A DNA stretch of 64,000 nt from Bdellovibrionales bacterium (GTDB lineage Bacteria; Bdellovibrionota; Bdellovibrionia; Bdellovibrionales; JAMPXM01): positions 62,001-126,000 of the forward strand of contig JADJOF010000006.1 in assembly GCA_016713885.1 (NCBI GenBank), given 5' to 3'. The notes under the pieces were generated by a model. The model was given only the letters and a program-made list of their open reading frames with translations. It was not told the origin of the DNA and did no database searches. Positions 1 through 9,857 of the stretch are shown piece by piece (position 1 is the first letter of the stretch; the number at the start of each line of letters is the position of its first letter). A program made the position numbers and the translations under genes.

Positions 1-1
1 A

Positions 2-679
2 CGGGCCAAGACATTGGCGCTGGGAAGAGGACTTGAGGCCATGGGATTCCGGCGAGCTGAGACGTGGACTCCAGAAAAAACGAATGTGTCGGACTTTATT
101 GCGACCTATTTGCGCGAAGCCGACGGTGCTGATTCGGCGCGTGTTCGCGAGGCGCAGTTAAAGGCGGGTTCGATGGAGCGGGTTGTTCAGATGGAAGCAG
201 CTCGGACATTGCCTCGGGTTGGAGTTTTTGGTGAGCAGTCGTTTGCGGCTGGCGATCGAGATCGTGCCAATGGCTATACGGCTGGGCTCTATTTGCAGTG
301 GAATATTTTTGATCCGAGTGATTCGGGTCGATCAAGTACCGCCCGCTCACGGGCGGTGTCGGCCCGCTATCAAGTTGATGCCATGGCGGCCAATGAGCGC
401 GCTGAAGGTCAGGCAATGGCAGCAGCGGCTGAAGCGCTTGATGAGAATTTAAAGCTTATGGTTTCGAGTGAAGAGCTTCTCGATGAGCAGGCCAAAGTGG
501 CTGCGACGCTCTTTCGAAATGGGTCGATCTCGGCGCTGCAAATGGTCGAAGTCGCATCTCGTCGCACAGACCTGATTGTGGATCGATCAGAAGCCGAGTC
601 GCGTTTAGTTGAAGTCAAAGCAGAACGGGTGAAGCGCAGCTCGTCGCTGCCAAGCTCCGTGAATGGAGGTGTAAAGTGA
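2..679 (+). CDS. TolC-like outer membrane efflux protein, C-terminal part (cut by window edge)
   Basis: The frame is open to the left edge, so the N-terminus lies outside the window. The visible part is about 226 residues, rich in Ala, Glu, Arg and Leu in long amphipathic helical stretches. A central segment around GYTAGLYLQWNIFDP looks like the beta-strand and turn of an outer membrane factor repeat. In this family such proteins form the trimeric channel of tripartite efflux pumps. The stop overlaps the GTG of the following RND gene (GTGA, with GGAGG upstream), so the two are translationally coupled. That supports an efflux channel plus pump pair. Family assignment rests on composition and context rather than on a strict motif. 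Confidence 0.7.
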   Translation, partial: RAKTLALGRGLEAMGFRRAETWTPEKTNVSDFIATYLREADGADSARVREAQLKAGSMERVVQMEAARTLPRVGVFGEQSFAAGDRDRANGYTAGLYLQWNIFDPSDSGRSSTARSRAVSARYQVDAMAANERAEGQAMAAAAEALDENLKLMVSSEELLDEQAKVAATLFRNGSISALQMVEVASRRTDLIVDRSEAESRLVEVKAERVKRSSSLPSSVNGGVK

Positions 680-3637
680 AGAACTCGAAGACTGGATTTG
701 CCGGACGCTTAGCTGAAGTGTTTGTCCACTCCAAACTCACGCCGGTGATTGCAATTGGCAGCGTGTTACTTGGCCTCATGGCCGTTTATCTTACTCCAAA
801 AGAAGAAGAACCGCAGATTTCTGTTCCGATGATCGACATCCGAACGGGGGCTCCAGGCTATAGTGCGAAGGAGGTCGAACGCAAAGTGACTGAGCCGATC
901 GAGCGCGCCGTTTGGGGGCTTGATGGTGTTGAATACGTATATTCAAGCATGCGCTGTTGCGCCGCTTGCGCGAGAACTTGCGAGTACGCCGGATTTGGCA
1001 CGAGTTGAACTCTTGGGTGGGCAAAAGCGATCTGTTCGCGTGGTGATTGATCCGGAGAAGCTCCGCAACAGAGGTGTCTCACTGCTCTCGGTGGCGCAAG
1101 CCCTCAGGGCCAGTGATGCGCTGGCTCCGGCTGGTAAGACATGGGAAAAACTGAAAACTTTGACGTTGAAGTTGGCGGACGTCTACAGACGGCGACAGAT
1201 GTGGCGAATATTGCTGTCGGGCAACGCGGTGGCGGAGTCGTCTATGTCAGAGATCTTGGTGTTGTGAAGGATGGTCCAGAGGAGATAAGTCGAAGTTCTG
1301 TTTTTGTTGAAAAAAATCGAGCTCCGGAGTCGGCCGTCTCGATCGTTTTTGCGAAGAGAAAAGGGACCAATGTTGTGATTTTGGCACGCGAGCTCTTGGA
1401 TCGGGCCGAGGCCTTTTCGAAAGGTCTTCCGGGTGACATCAAGATGTCGGTTGTGCGCGACTACGGATCGACGGCATCTGATAAATCGAACGAGCTCATC
1501 GAGCATCTTTTGATCGCGACGCTTTCGGTGTCGGTACTGATTGCGCTGGTCATGGGTTTCCGAGCGTCGTTGGTCGTTGCAACGGCGATTCCGGTGACGC
1601 TCGCTTTGACGCTTGCGATCTACTATTTTCTTGGATTCACGCTAAATCGCGTGACGCTCTTTGCATTGATTTTCTCGATAGGAATTCTGGTCGACGATGC
1701 GATTGTGGTTGTTGAGAATATCGAACGACACTTGAAGCTGAAAAATAATGGCGGAATCGTCAAGGCGACGATCCGAGCGGTTTCTGAGGTTGGAAATCCA
1801 ACAATTCTGGCGACCTTCACAGTGATTGCGGCCATCTTGCCGATGGCTTTTGTGCGCGGCCTGATGGGGCCATACATGAAGCCGATTCCCGTTGGCGCTA
1901 GCTATGCGATGATTCTTTCGTTGTTTGTCGCATTTATTGTGACACCTTGGGCGGCGGTGCGGCTATTGAAACACGATCACGGCTCTGATGGGCACGGTGA
2001 TCAACCTGAAAAGATCGGCCGGCTCGATCGAATATATGAGAGCGTGATGCGACGACTCTTGGGACAGCGTCGTGCAGCGTTTGGATTTGGCTTGTTCTCG
2101 ATCGTTTTACTCCTGGCGACGATGAGCCTGGTCTATTTTAAGTCAGTGAAAGTCAAAATGTTGCCGTTTGACAACAAAAGTGAGTTTCAGATTCTGATCG
2201 ACTATCCGCCAACAACGACGCTTCTTGATAACAGTCGGTGGACGACAGAGTTGGCCGAGGCGCTAGCGAAGAGTCCCGAAGTGCGTTCGGTTCAGGTTTT
2301 CGCCGGAGAGCCCGCTCCGTTTTCATTCTCTGGAATGGTGAAGCATACATTCCTGCGTCGCGCTGACTACCTCGCCGATCTTCAGGTGGTGTTGAGTGAG
2401 AAGCACGATCGAAAAGTATCGAGTCATGAAATCATTGAGTCGCTGCGGCCGACGATTGCCGAGTTTTCAAAAAAACATACCGCGATCTCAAAAGTTCTTG
2501 AGATTCCGCCTGGGCCGCCCGTACTTGCGACGATGATGGCCGAGGTCTATGGTCCTGACGAGAAAACTCGTAAGGCCGTTGCCGCTGAGATCCACAAGGT
2601 CTTTGCGAACGAGAAAAGCGTCGTTGATCTGGATACGACCTTGCGGCTTGGGCGCCCTCGTCGATTCTATGAGTTTGACCAAAAGACCGGCGGAAGCTTG
2701 GGCACAAAGGCGAGCGATGTGATGCAGCTTGGCCGGCTCGCTTTCTCGGAGTCGGCGCTGACAACTTTAAGTGACGTATCGGCCCCAGAGGATGTGGCGG
2801 TGGAGCTCTCGCTGATGGGCTCTGCGCGGTCAAGCGACAGGCCATTTCAGGATCTGAGTGTTCCGTCGTTTGAATCGGGATCGGTGGCGGTCGAGAACGT
2901 ACTTGGCCGAGCACAAACTGAAGAGACCGAGACGCTGTATCGAAAAAAATTTGAAACCTGTTTCATATGTGATGAGCGAGCTCTCGGGCTCTGAAGAGGC
3001 GCCGGTCTATGGAATTTTGAAACTTGAACCGCAGATCGCGTATCCGGTGCAGACTGCTGAAGTGCCATGGAATACGACCAAACCTGTCGTGAAATGGGAT
3101 GGTGAATGGTTTATCACATACGAGGTGTTTCGCGATCTTGGCGGAGCGTTTGCGGTCGTGATGGTTCTTATCTATATCCTGGTATTGGGATGGTTTAAGA
3201 GCTTCTCAGTCCTTCTGGTTATCATGGCGCCAATCCCGATCAGTCTTATCGGTATTCTTCCTGGGCACTGGATTGTTGGTTCCTATTTTACGGCCACGTC
3301 GATGATTGGCTTCATTGCTGGAGCGGGAATCATTGTGCGGAACTCGATCATTCTAGTCGACTTTATCGAGCATCAGTTGGGTGAGGGGTTGTCGCTTCGT
3401 GAAGCAGTGGTGAGCGCCGGAGTTCTGCGCTTTCGTCCGATGCTTCTGACGGCTGCTGCCGTAGTTGTCGGAAGTTCAGTCATGCTGTTTGATCCGATCT
3501 TCCAGGGATTGGCGGTGAGTTTGATTTTTGGTGAGGTCGCAGCGACTGTCCTCAGTCGTTTTGCCGTTCCGGTGTTGTACTACTGGATGGTTGGTGCGCA
3601 GCGCGAAAAGATGATTCGGCAGGAGAGCAAGACTTAG
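676..3637 (+). pseudogene. RND efflux transporter permease, disrupted by a deletion and frameshifts
   Basis: The parts match an inner membrane proton-driven RND pump (HAE1/AcrB-like) in order. There is an N-terminal transmembrane helix and start of the porter domain (676 to about 950), then the rest of the first porter domain, then the transmembrane block with a LVDDAIVVVENIERH motif (near 1688), and a C-terminal transmembrane block (2990-3637). The frame changes near 950-980, near 1135 and near 2945. At the first site roughly 60-70 residues of the usual porter domain are also missing, judged from the jump from GVEYVYSS to the RELASTPDLARV helix. The third shift is at a run of seven A; removing one restores IYRKNLKPV-like sequence. 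It starts with GTG overlapping the upstream stop. It is either a pseudogene or a mis-assembled gene; the internal loss makes full function unlikely. Confidence 0.8.
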
Positions 3638-3736
3638 GTCTATGCTATTTGGCAGTTTGCGATAGATTTGCTCGCCAGAGTCCAGACCGAGCCGATGTCG
3701 ATCCTCAAAACGGTCGACATCGGCGATGCTCTGTAT

Positions 3737-4492
3737 ATGAGAAAAATACTCGGAACCTCATTTGTCGTGAGTGCATTTGTTTGCGGTGCTGTTTTCGGAG
3801 TGGCTCGCGCCGTTGCCGATGGTGAACCGTCGGCCGACGCTTTGGTGAAACTGGCCGACGATGCGCGTTTTCCGCGTGGGGCTGTCGTCTTTCAAGTCAA
3901 AGCCGAGGACCTTTCAAAGGGAAAGAAGGTTCGCGAAACGGTCTATCGTGTGATGACCAAGGGGGCTGGAAAAACCTTGGTGGAGACGATCATTCCGGAG
4001 CGACAGCAAGGGCGTAAACTTTTGATGTTGGAATCGGACCTTTGGTTCTTTAGCCCCGATATCAAGCGGCCAACCCGCGTGAGTTTGCAACAAAAGCTAA
4101 CGGGCGAAATTTCAAATGGCGATATTGCAAATACCGACTATGCGGGCGACTACCATGCGAAAATCGTCGCAAAAGAAATGATTGAAGGAAAATCGGCCTA
4201 TCATCTTCATCTGACTTCGAAATCAAAGTCGGCGACCTACGCGGCCATCGACTATTGGATCGATGCAAAGACCAAGGCTCCTATACGGGCCAACTTCTTG
4301 TCGGTCTCTGGGAAGGTCATGAAGCGCGGGACCTATGATCGAATGGCTCAGGTTTTGGGCCGCGAACGTGTCACTCGATTCAAAGTCGAAGATGCCTACG
4401 CCAAGGGCAAGCTTTCGGTTTTAACCTATTCGCAGCACAAGCAGGATAAACTCGACGACTCGCTTTTCTCTAAGGAGTCGATGGGTCAGTGA
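3737..4492 (+). CDS. LolA-like outer membrane lipoprotein-sorting family protein
   Basis: A secreted protein of about 251 residues. The ATG at 3737 gives a clean signal peptide (basic MRK, hydrophobic core, small residues before cleavage), so I prefer it to upstream in-frame starts. The mature part has the pattern of the LolA/LolB-like fold (PF17131-type): repeated beta strands with YRVMTKGAGKTLVETI, LLMLESDLWFFSPDIKRP, a YAGDYHAKIV segment and YWIDAKTKAPIRANFLS. Proteins of this family are periplasmic and bind lipid or lipoprotein acyl chains; they are often encoded beside RND or ABC exporters. Here the gene lies between a broken RND pump and a barrel protein followed by a LolDE-like ABC pair. 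The substrate is unknown. Confidence 0.75.
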   Translation: MRKILGTSFVVSAFVCGAVFGVARAVADGEPSADALVKLADDARFPRGAVVFQVKAEDLSKGKKVRETVYRVMTKGAGKTLVETIIPERQQGRKLLMLESDLWFFSPDIKRPTRVSLQQKLTGEISNGDIANTDYAGDYHAKIVAKEMIEGKSAYHLHLTSKSKSATYAAIDYWIDAKTKAPIRANFLSVSGKVMKRGTYDRMAQVLGRERVTRFKVEDAYAKGKLSVLTYSQHKQDKLDDSLFSKESMGQ

Positions 4493-5792
4493 AACGATGG
4501 AGCAGTTTTTTTATTACTGTTCTGTTCATTTTGACGGCAGCGGACTCCGCTCTGGGGCAGGCTGCATCGGGTAAACCGCTCGAGTGGAAGCTTGATACGA
4601 GGTCGGGGCTTGGCATGCACACCAATGGCTCAAACGATCTTGCGACGCATCGGCATCAACTCGAGTTTGAGCAGGTCTCTCGTCCGTCGAGCCAATGGAT
4701 TTTCAAACTCGGAGCGCGAGCTCGCGTTGAGGCGGCCTACGCGGCGAACCCGACACGTTATGGGGACCTAGCGCAAAAAGAAGGGCAAGAGACAGAATTG
4801 CGTGAAGTGTCTGGTCAGTTTCGAAGCGGGGGATTTTCGGCAAAGATCGGTTCGCAAACGGTGGTTTGGGGCGAAGCGTTTGGCGCCTTTTATGCTGACA
4901 TCGTCAATCCAAAAGATCTGCGCGAAGCCGCTATCGGCGAGCTTGCCGAGATTCGTCGGCCGATGGAGATGATCAATCTTCAGTACGTCGATGACACGTG
5001 GTCGATACAAGCCCTCTACGCCCCCTTCTTTCGGTCAAACTGGTTACCAGGATATCAGTCTGATTTTTTCCAAGCACTCTCGCCGGCCGTCTCGGGACGA
5101 CAAATATTCAAGTCGATGGCAGTCCCAACATTGACGGGACACAAGGCGATGCGGGAGCAAAGTTGCAAGCTCGGTTAGGTGCAGCTGATATTTCAATCTT
5201 TCATTTTTCCCATATCGACCGGCAGCCGGTCTTCGAAATCACCAACGGAACGCCGATTTCGATTAAGAGTCGACACAGCCGTACCGAGGCCGATGGGCTC
5301 ACGCTATCGTGGGCCAACGACAACACGGTGGTTCGCGCTGAGGTTGTTCGTTTTGTTGGTCGCAAAATGAATGTCGTTCCGACCTTGGCCGATCTGACAG
5401 CGGGCCGTTTGAGTCGAGCGGAGGTTGTCGAGTAGTGGATTGGAGTTTTTGGTGTGGACTATCCACTTGGCGGAGGCTGGAACTTTGGAGTTCAGTACTC
5501 TGAAGACGTCGTTAGCGGCATTCAGCCGAGTTTTCGCATGCTTCGCGAAGGGTTACTCGGCTTACAGTTTGCGAAGGACTTTGACAGTGGACGCCGATTC
5601 TCGCTACTCGGCGCTTCAGCGGTGAACGATGGAAGCTTCATGATTCAAAGTTCGCTTATGGTTCCGCGCAGCCGGAATCTTGAGATGGGTATTGAAGGTA
5701 CTTTTTTTGGAGGCGCATCGGATTCAACTTGGGGTTCGAGAGCTGGAGCAAGTCGCGTGGTCTTTGTGATAAAGGGGTTTTTTCGTGGTTGA
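4489..5792 (+). pseudogene. Outer membrane beta-barrel protein, frameshifted and with an in-frame TAG
   Basis: Starts with GTG overlapping the previous stop (GTGA) and a signal peptide ending near SALGQA. The rest is rich in alternating hydrophobic and polar strands with aromatic ends (for example GGGWNFGVQYSED), as in DUF1302-like or porin-like barrels. The first frame runs to 5178, but the homologous-looking continuation is in another frame from about 5100 (DAGAKLQARLGAADIS). That frame meets a TAG at 5433-5435 and then carries on unchanged to 5792, ending in a strand-like tail. The end overlaps the ABC ATPase start by 8 bp. Two lesions in one gene suggest decay, as in the nearby RND gene, although sequencing error is not excluded. 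Confidence 0.65.
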
Positions 5793-6510
5793 AAAAGCAG
5801 GTTTGCCGATGGCTTCGCCGATTGCCGGTTTACCGATTGCCGTAGTCACGGCGGTAACGAAAGAGTATCGCCTGGGTCAGCAGCTTGTTTCGGCTTTGCG
5901 AGGAGTCGACCTGACAGTCTATCAAGGTGAGTTCCTCGCACTGGCGGGATCATCGGGAAGCGGCAAGACCACGCTTCTGAATTTGCTGGGTTGTCTCGAT
6001 ACGCCGACATCGGGAACGATCGAGGTGCTGGGAGTGAAGACGATGGGCGCAAGTGACACTGAAGCCGCTCATCTACGAGCCAACAAGCTTGGCTTTGTAT
6101 TTCAGAATTTCAATCTTATCCCGGTGCTGTCAGCGGTTGAGAATGTGGAGTATCCACTATTGAAGCGTCATATGACGGCGCGCGATCGGCGAGAGCGGGC
6201 GATGCAAGCTTTGGCGAGAGTGGGCTTAGCGGAACGTATGATGCACCGACCAGACGAGCTTTCGGGAGGGCAGCGGCAGCGTGTGGCAATTGCACGAGCG
6301 ATTGTCCATGATCCAGCACTCGTGATTGCGGACGAGCCGACAGCGGCCCTTGATAAAAAGACCGCACTCGAAATTCTTGATCTCCTGGCGGAGCTTCGGT
6401 CGCAGATGGGACTGACGGTGGTGATGGCCAGTCATGATCCACTTGCTCTCTCCAAGGCGAGTCGCGTGGTTGAAGTTTCCGACGGCATGTTGGTCAAAGG
6501 ACAGAGCTGA
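5785..6510 (+). CDS. LolD/MacB-type ABC transporter ATP-binding protein
   Basis: 241 residues from GTG 5785, with ATG 5809 as an alternative. Walker A is GSSGSGKT (about residues 55-62). The Q-loop region is FVFQNFNLIP, the signature LSGGQRQRVAIARA, Walker B LVIADEPTAALD, and the H-loop MASHDP. The 22-residue N-terminal extension before the first strand is slightly long for the family. This class powers FtsX-like permeases that move lipoproteins or other cargo out of the inner membrane without crossing it. The downstream permease starts within the stop codon (TGATG), so the two should form one complex. Together with the LolA-like protein upstream, this suggests lipoprotein or lipid export. 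Confidence 0.92.
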   Translation: MVEKAGLPMASPIAGLPIAVVTAVTKEYRLGQQLVSALRGVDLTVYQGEFLALAGSSGSGKTTLLNLLGCLDTPTSGTIEVLGVKTMGASDTEAAHLRANKLGFVFQNFNLIPVLSAVENVEYPLLKRHMTARDRRERAMQALARVGLAERMMHRPDELSGGQRQRVAIARAIVHDPALVIADEPTAALDKKTALEILDLLAELRSQMGLTVVMASHDPLALSKASRVVEVSDGMLVKGQS

Positions 6511-7736
6511 TGTTGATAAGATTGGCATTTCGAAACCTTTTTAGAAACTCGCGTCGAACACTGATGAGTTTGATGATGATCGCTGGTGGCTTTGCATCGG
6601 TTGTCGTGTTTCAAGGCTTTGCGGCGGCGATTCTTGAGGATATTCGCTGGGGCGCGGTCAATAGCCAATTTGGGCACATTCAGATCGCAAGCCAAAAGCT
6701 TTGGGATCCTGGATCAGACGATGTGTTTCGCGATCGTCAGCTGGAGCATCCTGAGGAGTTGAAAGAGAAGATCGCGTCCCTCGGCGATATAAAGTCCGTA
6801 TCAGCGCGTCAGTTTTTCTATGGTTTGGCGTCGACCGGCGAGCAGTCCGTATCGGCTCAGATCATTGGCTTTGAGCCGCACCTTGAGACGGAATTGATCT
6901 CAAAAGAAATGATTATCGAAGGTGTGCCATTCACACCACCGACAAAGTCGGGCCAGACTATATACGAGGCCGCGGTCGGTGAGGGTTTGGCTCGTCTGCT
7001 TAAGGCGAAGCCCGGGCAGACATTGACGATCATTGGTCAAACAGCTGATGGCGGGATCAACGCCATCGATGCTGAGATCAAGTTTCTGTTCCGAACGGTC
7101 GTTCAAGAAATCGACGATACAACGGTGTATGTTCCGCTTTCGCTCTCACAGAAGGTTCTTGATTCAGACGGTGCCGAGCGCGTGGTGATTAAGTTGAAAG
7201 ATCACGACATGGTGGCCGAGGTCTTGACCAAGGTGAAAGCGGTTCTACCAGATGGTACGCAGGCCCGCGGTTGGAGAGAGCTCTCGCGACTTTACAATCA
7301 GACGGAACGATACTTTGAAACTCAAAATGCGGTTGTTGCGGGAATCATCCTTGCGTTGATTTTGCTTTCAATCACCAGCACCGTCGGTATGTCCGTTTCG
7401 GAACGGACCGGCGAAATTGGTACGATGCGTGCGTTAGGTGACACGAAGCCCGCAGTCCTTCGCTTGTTTGCTCTCGAGGGCCTCTTGCTCGGCGGAATCG
7501 GTGGCGTGATCGGTGCGATTTTAGGCTATACGATTTCGATCATCTTAACGGCGGTCAAAGTTCCGATCGTTCTGCCTGGCGCAACTCAGCCGATTCCAGT
7601 ACGCGTAACACATTTGCCGTCCGCGTATGTTCTGGCGTTTTTGCTGACGGTCTTTGCTGCATTCTTAGCAACGATGATCGCGGCAAGGCGGGCGTCGCAG
7701 ATGAATATCGTCGATGCGTTGAAAAAGAATGTGTGA
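6510..7736 (+). CDS. FtsX/LolE-like ABC transporter permease
   Basis: 408 residues. There is an N-terminal transmembrane helix after a short basic stretch (LAFRNLFRNSRRTLMSLMMIAGG), then a large periplasmic domain of about 230 residues (MacB-PCD type). Three C-terminal helices follow: VVAGIILALILLSITSTVGM, LEGLLLGGIGGVIGAILGYTISI and YVLAFLLTVFAAFLATMIAARRAS. The ERTGEIGTMRALGDTKPAVLRLF loop is the typical FtsX coupling region. ATG 6510 overlaps the ATPase stop by one base. It is the membrane partner of the preceding ATPase. This four-helix layout fits LolC/E or MacB-like permeases; the cargo cannot be read from the sequence. Confidence 0.9.
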   Translation: MLIRLAFRNLFRNSRRTLMSLMMIAGGFASVVVFQGFAAAILEDIRWGAVNSQFGHIQIASQKLWDPGSDDVFRDRQLEHPEELKEKIASLGDIKSVSARQFFYGLASTGEQSVSAQIIGFEPHLETELISKEMIIEGVPFTPPTKSGQTIYEAAVGEGLARLLKAKPGQTLTIIGQTADGGINAIDAEIKFLFRTVVQEIDDTTVYVPLSLSQKVLDSDGAERVVIKLKDHDMVAEVLTKVKAVLPDGTQARGWRELSRLYNQTERYFETQNAVVAGIILALILLSITSTVGMSVSERTGEIGTMRALGDTKPAVLRLFALEGLLLGGIGGVIGAILGYTISIILTAVKVPIVLPGATQPIPVRVTHLPSAYVLAFLLTVFAAFLATMIAARRASQMNIVDALKKNV

Positions 7737-7745
7737 GGTCGTCTT

Positions 7746-8483
7746 ATGGCAAACCCGACTGAGGCCACATTAGGGACGGAGTCGTCGTCACGACGCTCGG
7801 GTTTAAAACAATCCGTCCTGCGCCGAATGATCAAAGCGGAACTCGAGCGTCGGCGGACGCGAAACCCGCGGTATTCGCTTCGTGCATTCGCACGAGATCT
7901 TGAGTTCAACAGTGCGCACTTGAGCGAGGTTCTGAACGGCAAGCGGGCGATGTCGCTCGAGGCGGCGCTTCGTCTTGTCGAGCGCTTTTCAGATGACCCC
8001 AAAACGGTGAGTCAGCTTCAAGATCGTCTCAAGGAGAAACCAAAGAAGACCGTTGTCGCTGACGTCGTTTTGCGAAACCCTGTCGCACTTGCTGTTCTTG
8101 CGATGCTTCACTCTGACGACACGTCCGGTGGTGCTGAATGGATTGCGCGAAGTTTGGGGCTAAAGAAATCAGAGATTGAAAGCTCGCTTCGACAACTTCG
8201 AGCCGAGCGACTGGTGACCGTGCAGAATGGTCGCCTCGTCGCAACGGTCGATGCGCCAGTGGTCAGTATGGGGGCCGATCAGGGACTGATGGACAATCTT
8301 GAGTTCTCATCACTCACTGTTTGTGTCGACCCCCGGCGGCTACCGGAGGCCAAGCTGAAGATTGATGAATTTATGCTACAGATGCGTGAATTCTTTGATG
8401 CCGGTGCGGCATCAAAGGTCTACGAGCTTCAAGTTCAGCTTTACCCTTGGGCCATTGCCGAGAGCGGCAAGAAATCGAAGTAG
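7746..8483 (+). CDS. TIGR02147 family regulator
   Basis: 245 residues, nine bases after the permease stop. The N-terminal third has a helix-turn-helix-like segment typical of TIGR02147 (PRYSLRAFARDLEFNSAHLSEVLNGKRAMSLEAALRLVERF). It is followed by a second winged-helix-like part (LGLKKSEIESSLRQLRAERLVTVQNGRLVAT) and a C-terminal alpha/beta part (SSLTVCVDPRRLPEAKLKIDEF). This family, with DUF4423, is abundant in Fibrobacteres and Bdellovibrionota and is thought to be regulatory. Its position at the end of the export run makes it a candidate regulator of that run. The target is inference. Confidence 0.85.
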   Translation: MANPTEATLGTESSSRRSGLKQSVLRRMIKAELERRRTRNPRYSLRAFARDLEFNSAHLSEVLNGKRAMSLEAALRLVERFSDDPKTVSQLQDRLKEKPKKTVVADVVLRNPVALAVLAMLHSDDTSGGAEWIARSLGLKKSEIESSLRQLRAERLVTVQNGRLVATVDAPVVSMGADQGLMDNLEFSSLTVCVDPRRLPEAKLKIDEFMLQMREFFDAGAASKVYELQVQLYPWAIAESGKKSK

Positions 8484-8487
8484 CGCG

Positions 8488-9750
8488 TTAGGCAGCGGGC
8501 TTTCGTTCGTGGAGGAGTTCGTTCTCAAGTGAACGGATAAGATCGCCCCAGCGGTTATGATTCTCCGCGATTCTCAAGCCGCTGGCGCCTTGAACATCCG
8601 ACCAAACGACATTGGCCGTCACACGAATGATCTCGTTTTCTGAGATCGGAATTTCGAGTTGAATATGTTCTCCTTGGCGAAGGCCGCGATTGGCGATGAG
8701 TAGCATGCCGCAGTGGCTCGCGTTCTTGAGTCGGCCGGTGAGTGAGACATGATTTGTGTGAACGCGGACTTCGCCGTCGATGTCGTGCCGAAGGTTTTTG
8801 CCACGGCCATCGAGCTGTGCAACCGGAGTCAGAGGACGTGGCAAATGCTTCCTGAATTCTCTGTGTGAGTAGAGGTTCCAGAGTTCGACTTTCTCATTTT
8901 CGCTGAGTTTTGAGAGCGCATCGGACTGCTCGACAAAAAAGTGACGGAGCAAATCGGGCGTCATAACGGGATCAGAGACTTTACCATAGCCGCGAGTTGG
9001 GTACTCGACACCAGCAATCGTTTTGTTGCCGAGGTACTCAAAAAGATTCTGGTTGGCGGCTCGGTGGTTGTACATCGCGGAATAACGTTCCCGCGCGGTC
9101 TTGAGACTTAAAATTCCACCGACAGCTGGAGCGCCGTTTACGAATGAGTACTCGGCGACAACGCGGTCCTCGAGCTTTTCAAAGAGAAGCACGTGGCGAT
9201 AGAAGTCCCACCAAGTGGGATTCACTGCGATCACCAAGTAGTCGACGCCAAAATAGTACTCACAGTAGTGATAGAGGAAGTTGAGAAGTGGGAAGAGGAT
9301 CTGGCCTCGTTTGCCAGAATGCTCTGGGTGGACCGCAAGGCTTGAAACCTCGGCGATGCGAACTCCCTTTTTTAGGAATGGACCAACATCAAAAACTGAA
9401 TCGAGAGGAACGCGGAACGCACCATTGCGAACGATTGAAACAGTTCCGACGACCTTCTCGCCGATGCAGGCGATAAGAGTCGTCGTGCTAGAGAGTGCAT
9501 GATACTTGGTGATGCGCATGCCGGACGGGTGTGGATTCATGAATCCACTGCGGACGTAGTTGTCGTGCAGTAGTCGAAAGGCCGACGAGAGCTCATGCTC
9601 CGTGCGGGCTACGCGAAGCTCCAGACCTGGTAGGGGATCAAGATCGATCTTGATCATTTTGCGATAGAGCGGGCCTTTCAGGCTTTCGGGGAGGTGCTTC
9701 AGCACTTTGTCCCGCAACATTAAACGATGTCGTTTTAACTTCGATGCCAT
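8488..9750 (-). CDS. FeeM-like GNAT acyltransferase with C-terminal PilZ domain
   Basis: 420 residues. Residues about 45-230 look like a FeeM/N-acyl amino acid synthase-type GNAT fold: LRVARTEHELSSAFRLLHDNYVRSG, IACIGEKVVGTVSIVRNG, RIAEVSSLAVHPEHSGKRG and DYLVIAVNPTWWDFYRHVLLFEKL. FeeM enzymes transfer acyl groups from acyl carrier protein to amino acids. Residues about 310-405 look like a PilZ domain: NASHCG matches the (D/N)xSxxG motif and an RGKNLR stretch lies ahead of it. It is followed by GEHIQLEIPISENEIIRVTANVVWSD. PilZ domains commonly bind cyclic di-GMP, so the transferase may be under second-messenger control. The start ATG has a GGGGG-rich sequence upstream. It converges with the TIGR02147 gene, 4 bp away. 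Confidence 0.8.
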   Translation of the reverse strand: MASKLKRHRLMLRDKVLKHLPESLKGPLYRKMIKIDLDPLPGLELRVARTEHELSSAFRLLHDNYVRSGFMNPHPSGMRITKYHALSSTTTLIACIGEKVVGTVSIVRNGAFRVPLDSVFDVGPFLKKGVRIAEVSSLAVHPEHSGKRGQILFPLLNFLYHYCEYYFGVDYLVIAVNPTWWDFYRHVLLFEKLEDRVVAEYSFVNGAPAVGGILSLKTARERYSAMYNHRAANQNLFEYLGNKTIAGVEYPTRGYGKVSDPVMTPDLLRHFFVEQSDALSKLSENEKVELWNLYSHREFRKHLPRPLTPVAQLDGRGKNLRHDIDGEVRVHTNHVSLTGRLKNASHCGMLLIANRGLRQGEHIQLEIPISENEIIRVTANVVWSDVQGASGLRIAENHNRWGDLIRSLENELLHERKPAA

Positions 9751-9763
9751 CTCGCGCCCCCGT

Positions 9764-9803
9764 GATGACTTATCGTTCGAACTGGACTTAGGTTTAAGTC
9801 ATC
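9764..9803 (-). promoter_or_regulatory. Inverted repeat upstream of the GNAT-PilZ gene
   Basis: GATGACTTA at 9764-9772 is repeated exactly in inverse at 9795-9803 (TAAGTCATC), with 22 bases between. It lies 14 bp upstream of the GNAT-PilZ start, in the gap before the divergent barrel gene at 9858. It could be an operator or a 5'-UTR stem-loop. No function is shown. Confidence 0.4.
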
Positions 9804-9857
9804 GGTCATATTAGTGCTCCATGCCTGGACTGGACCAATGTCGTATCATGTCTCAAG

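Noticed and set aside
2940..2955. Programmed frameshifting at the A-run of the RND gene
   Set aside because: The same gene has other shifts and a deletion, and no stimulating structure is evident, so simple mutation or error is more likely.
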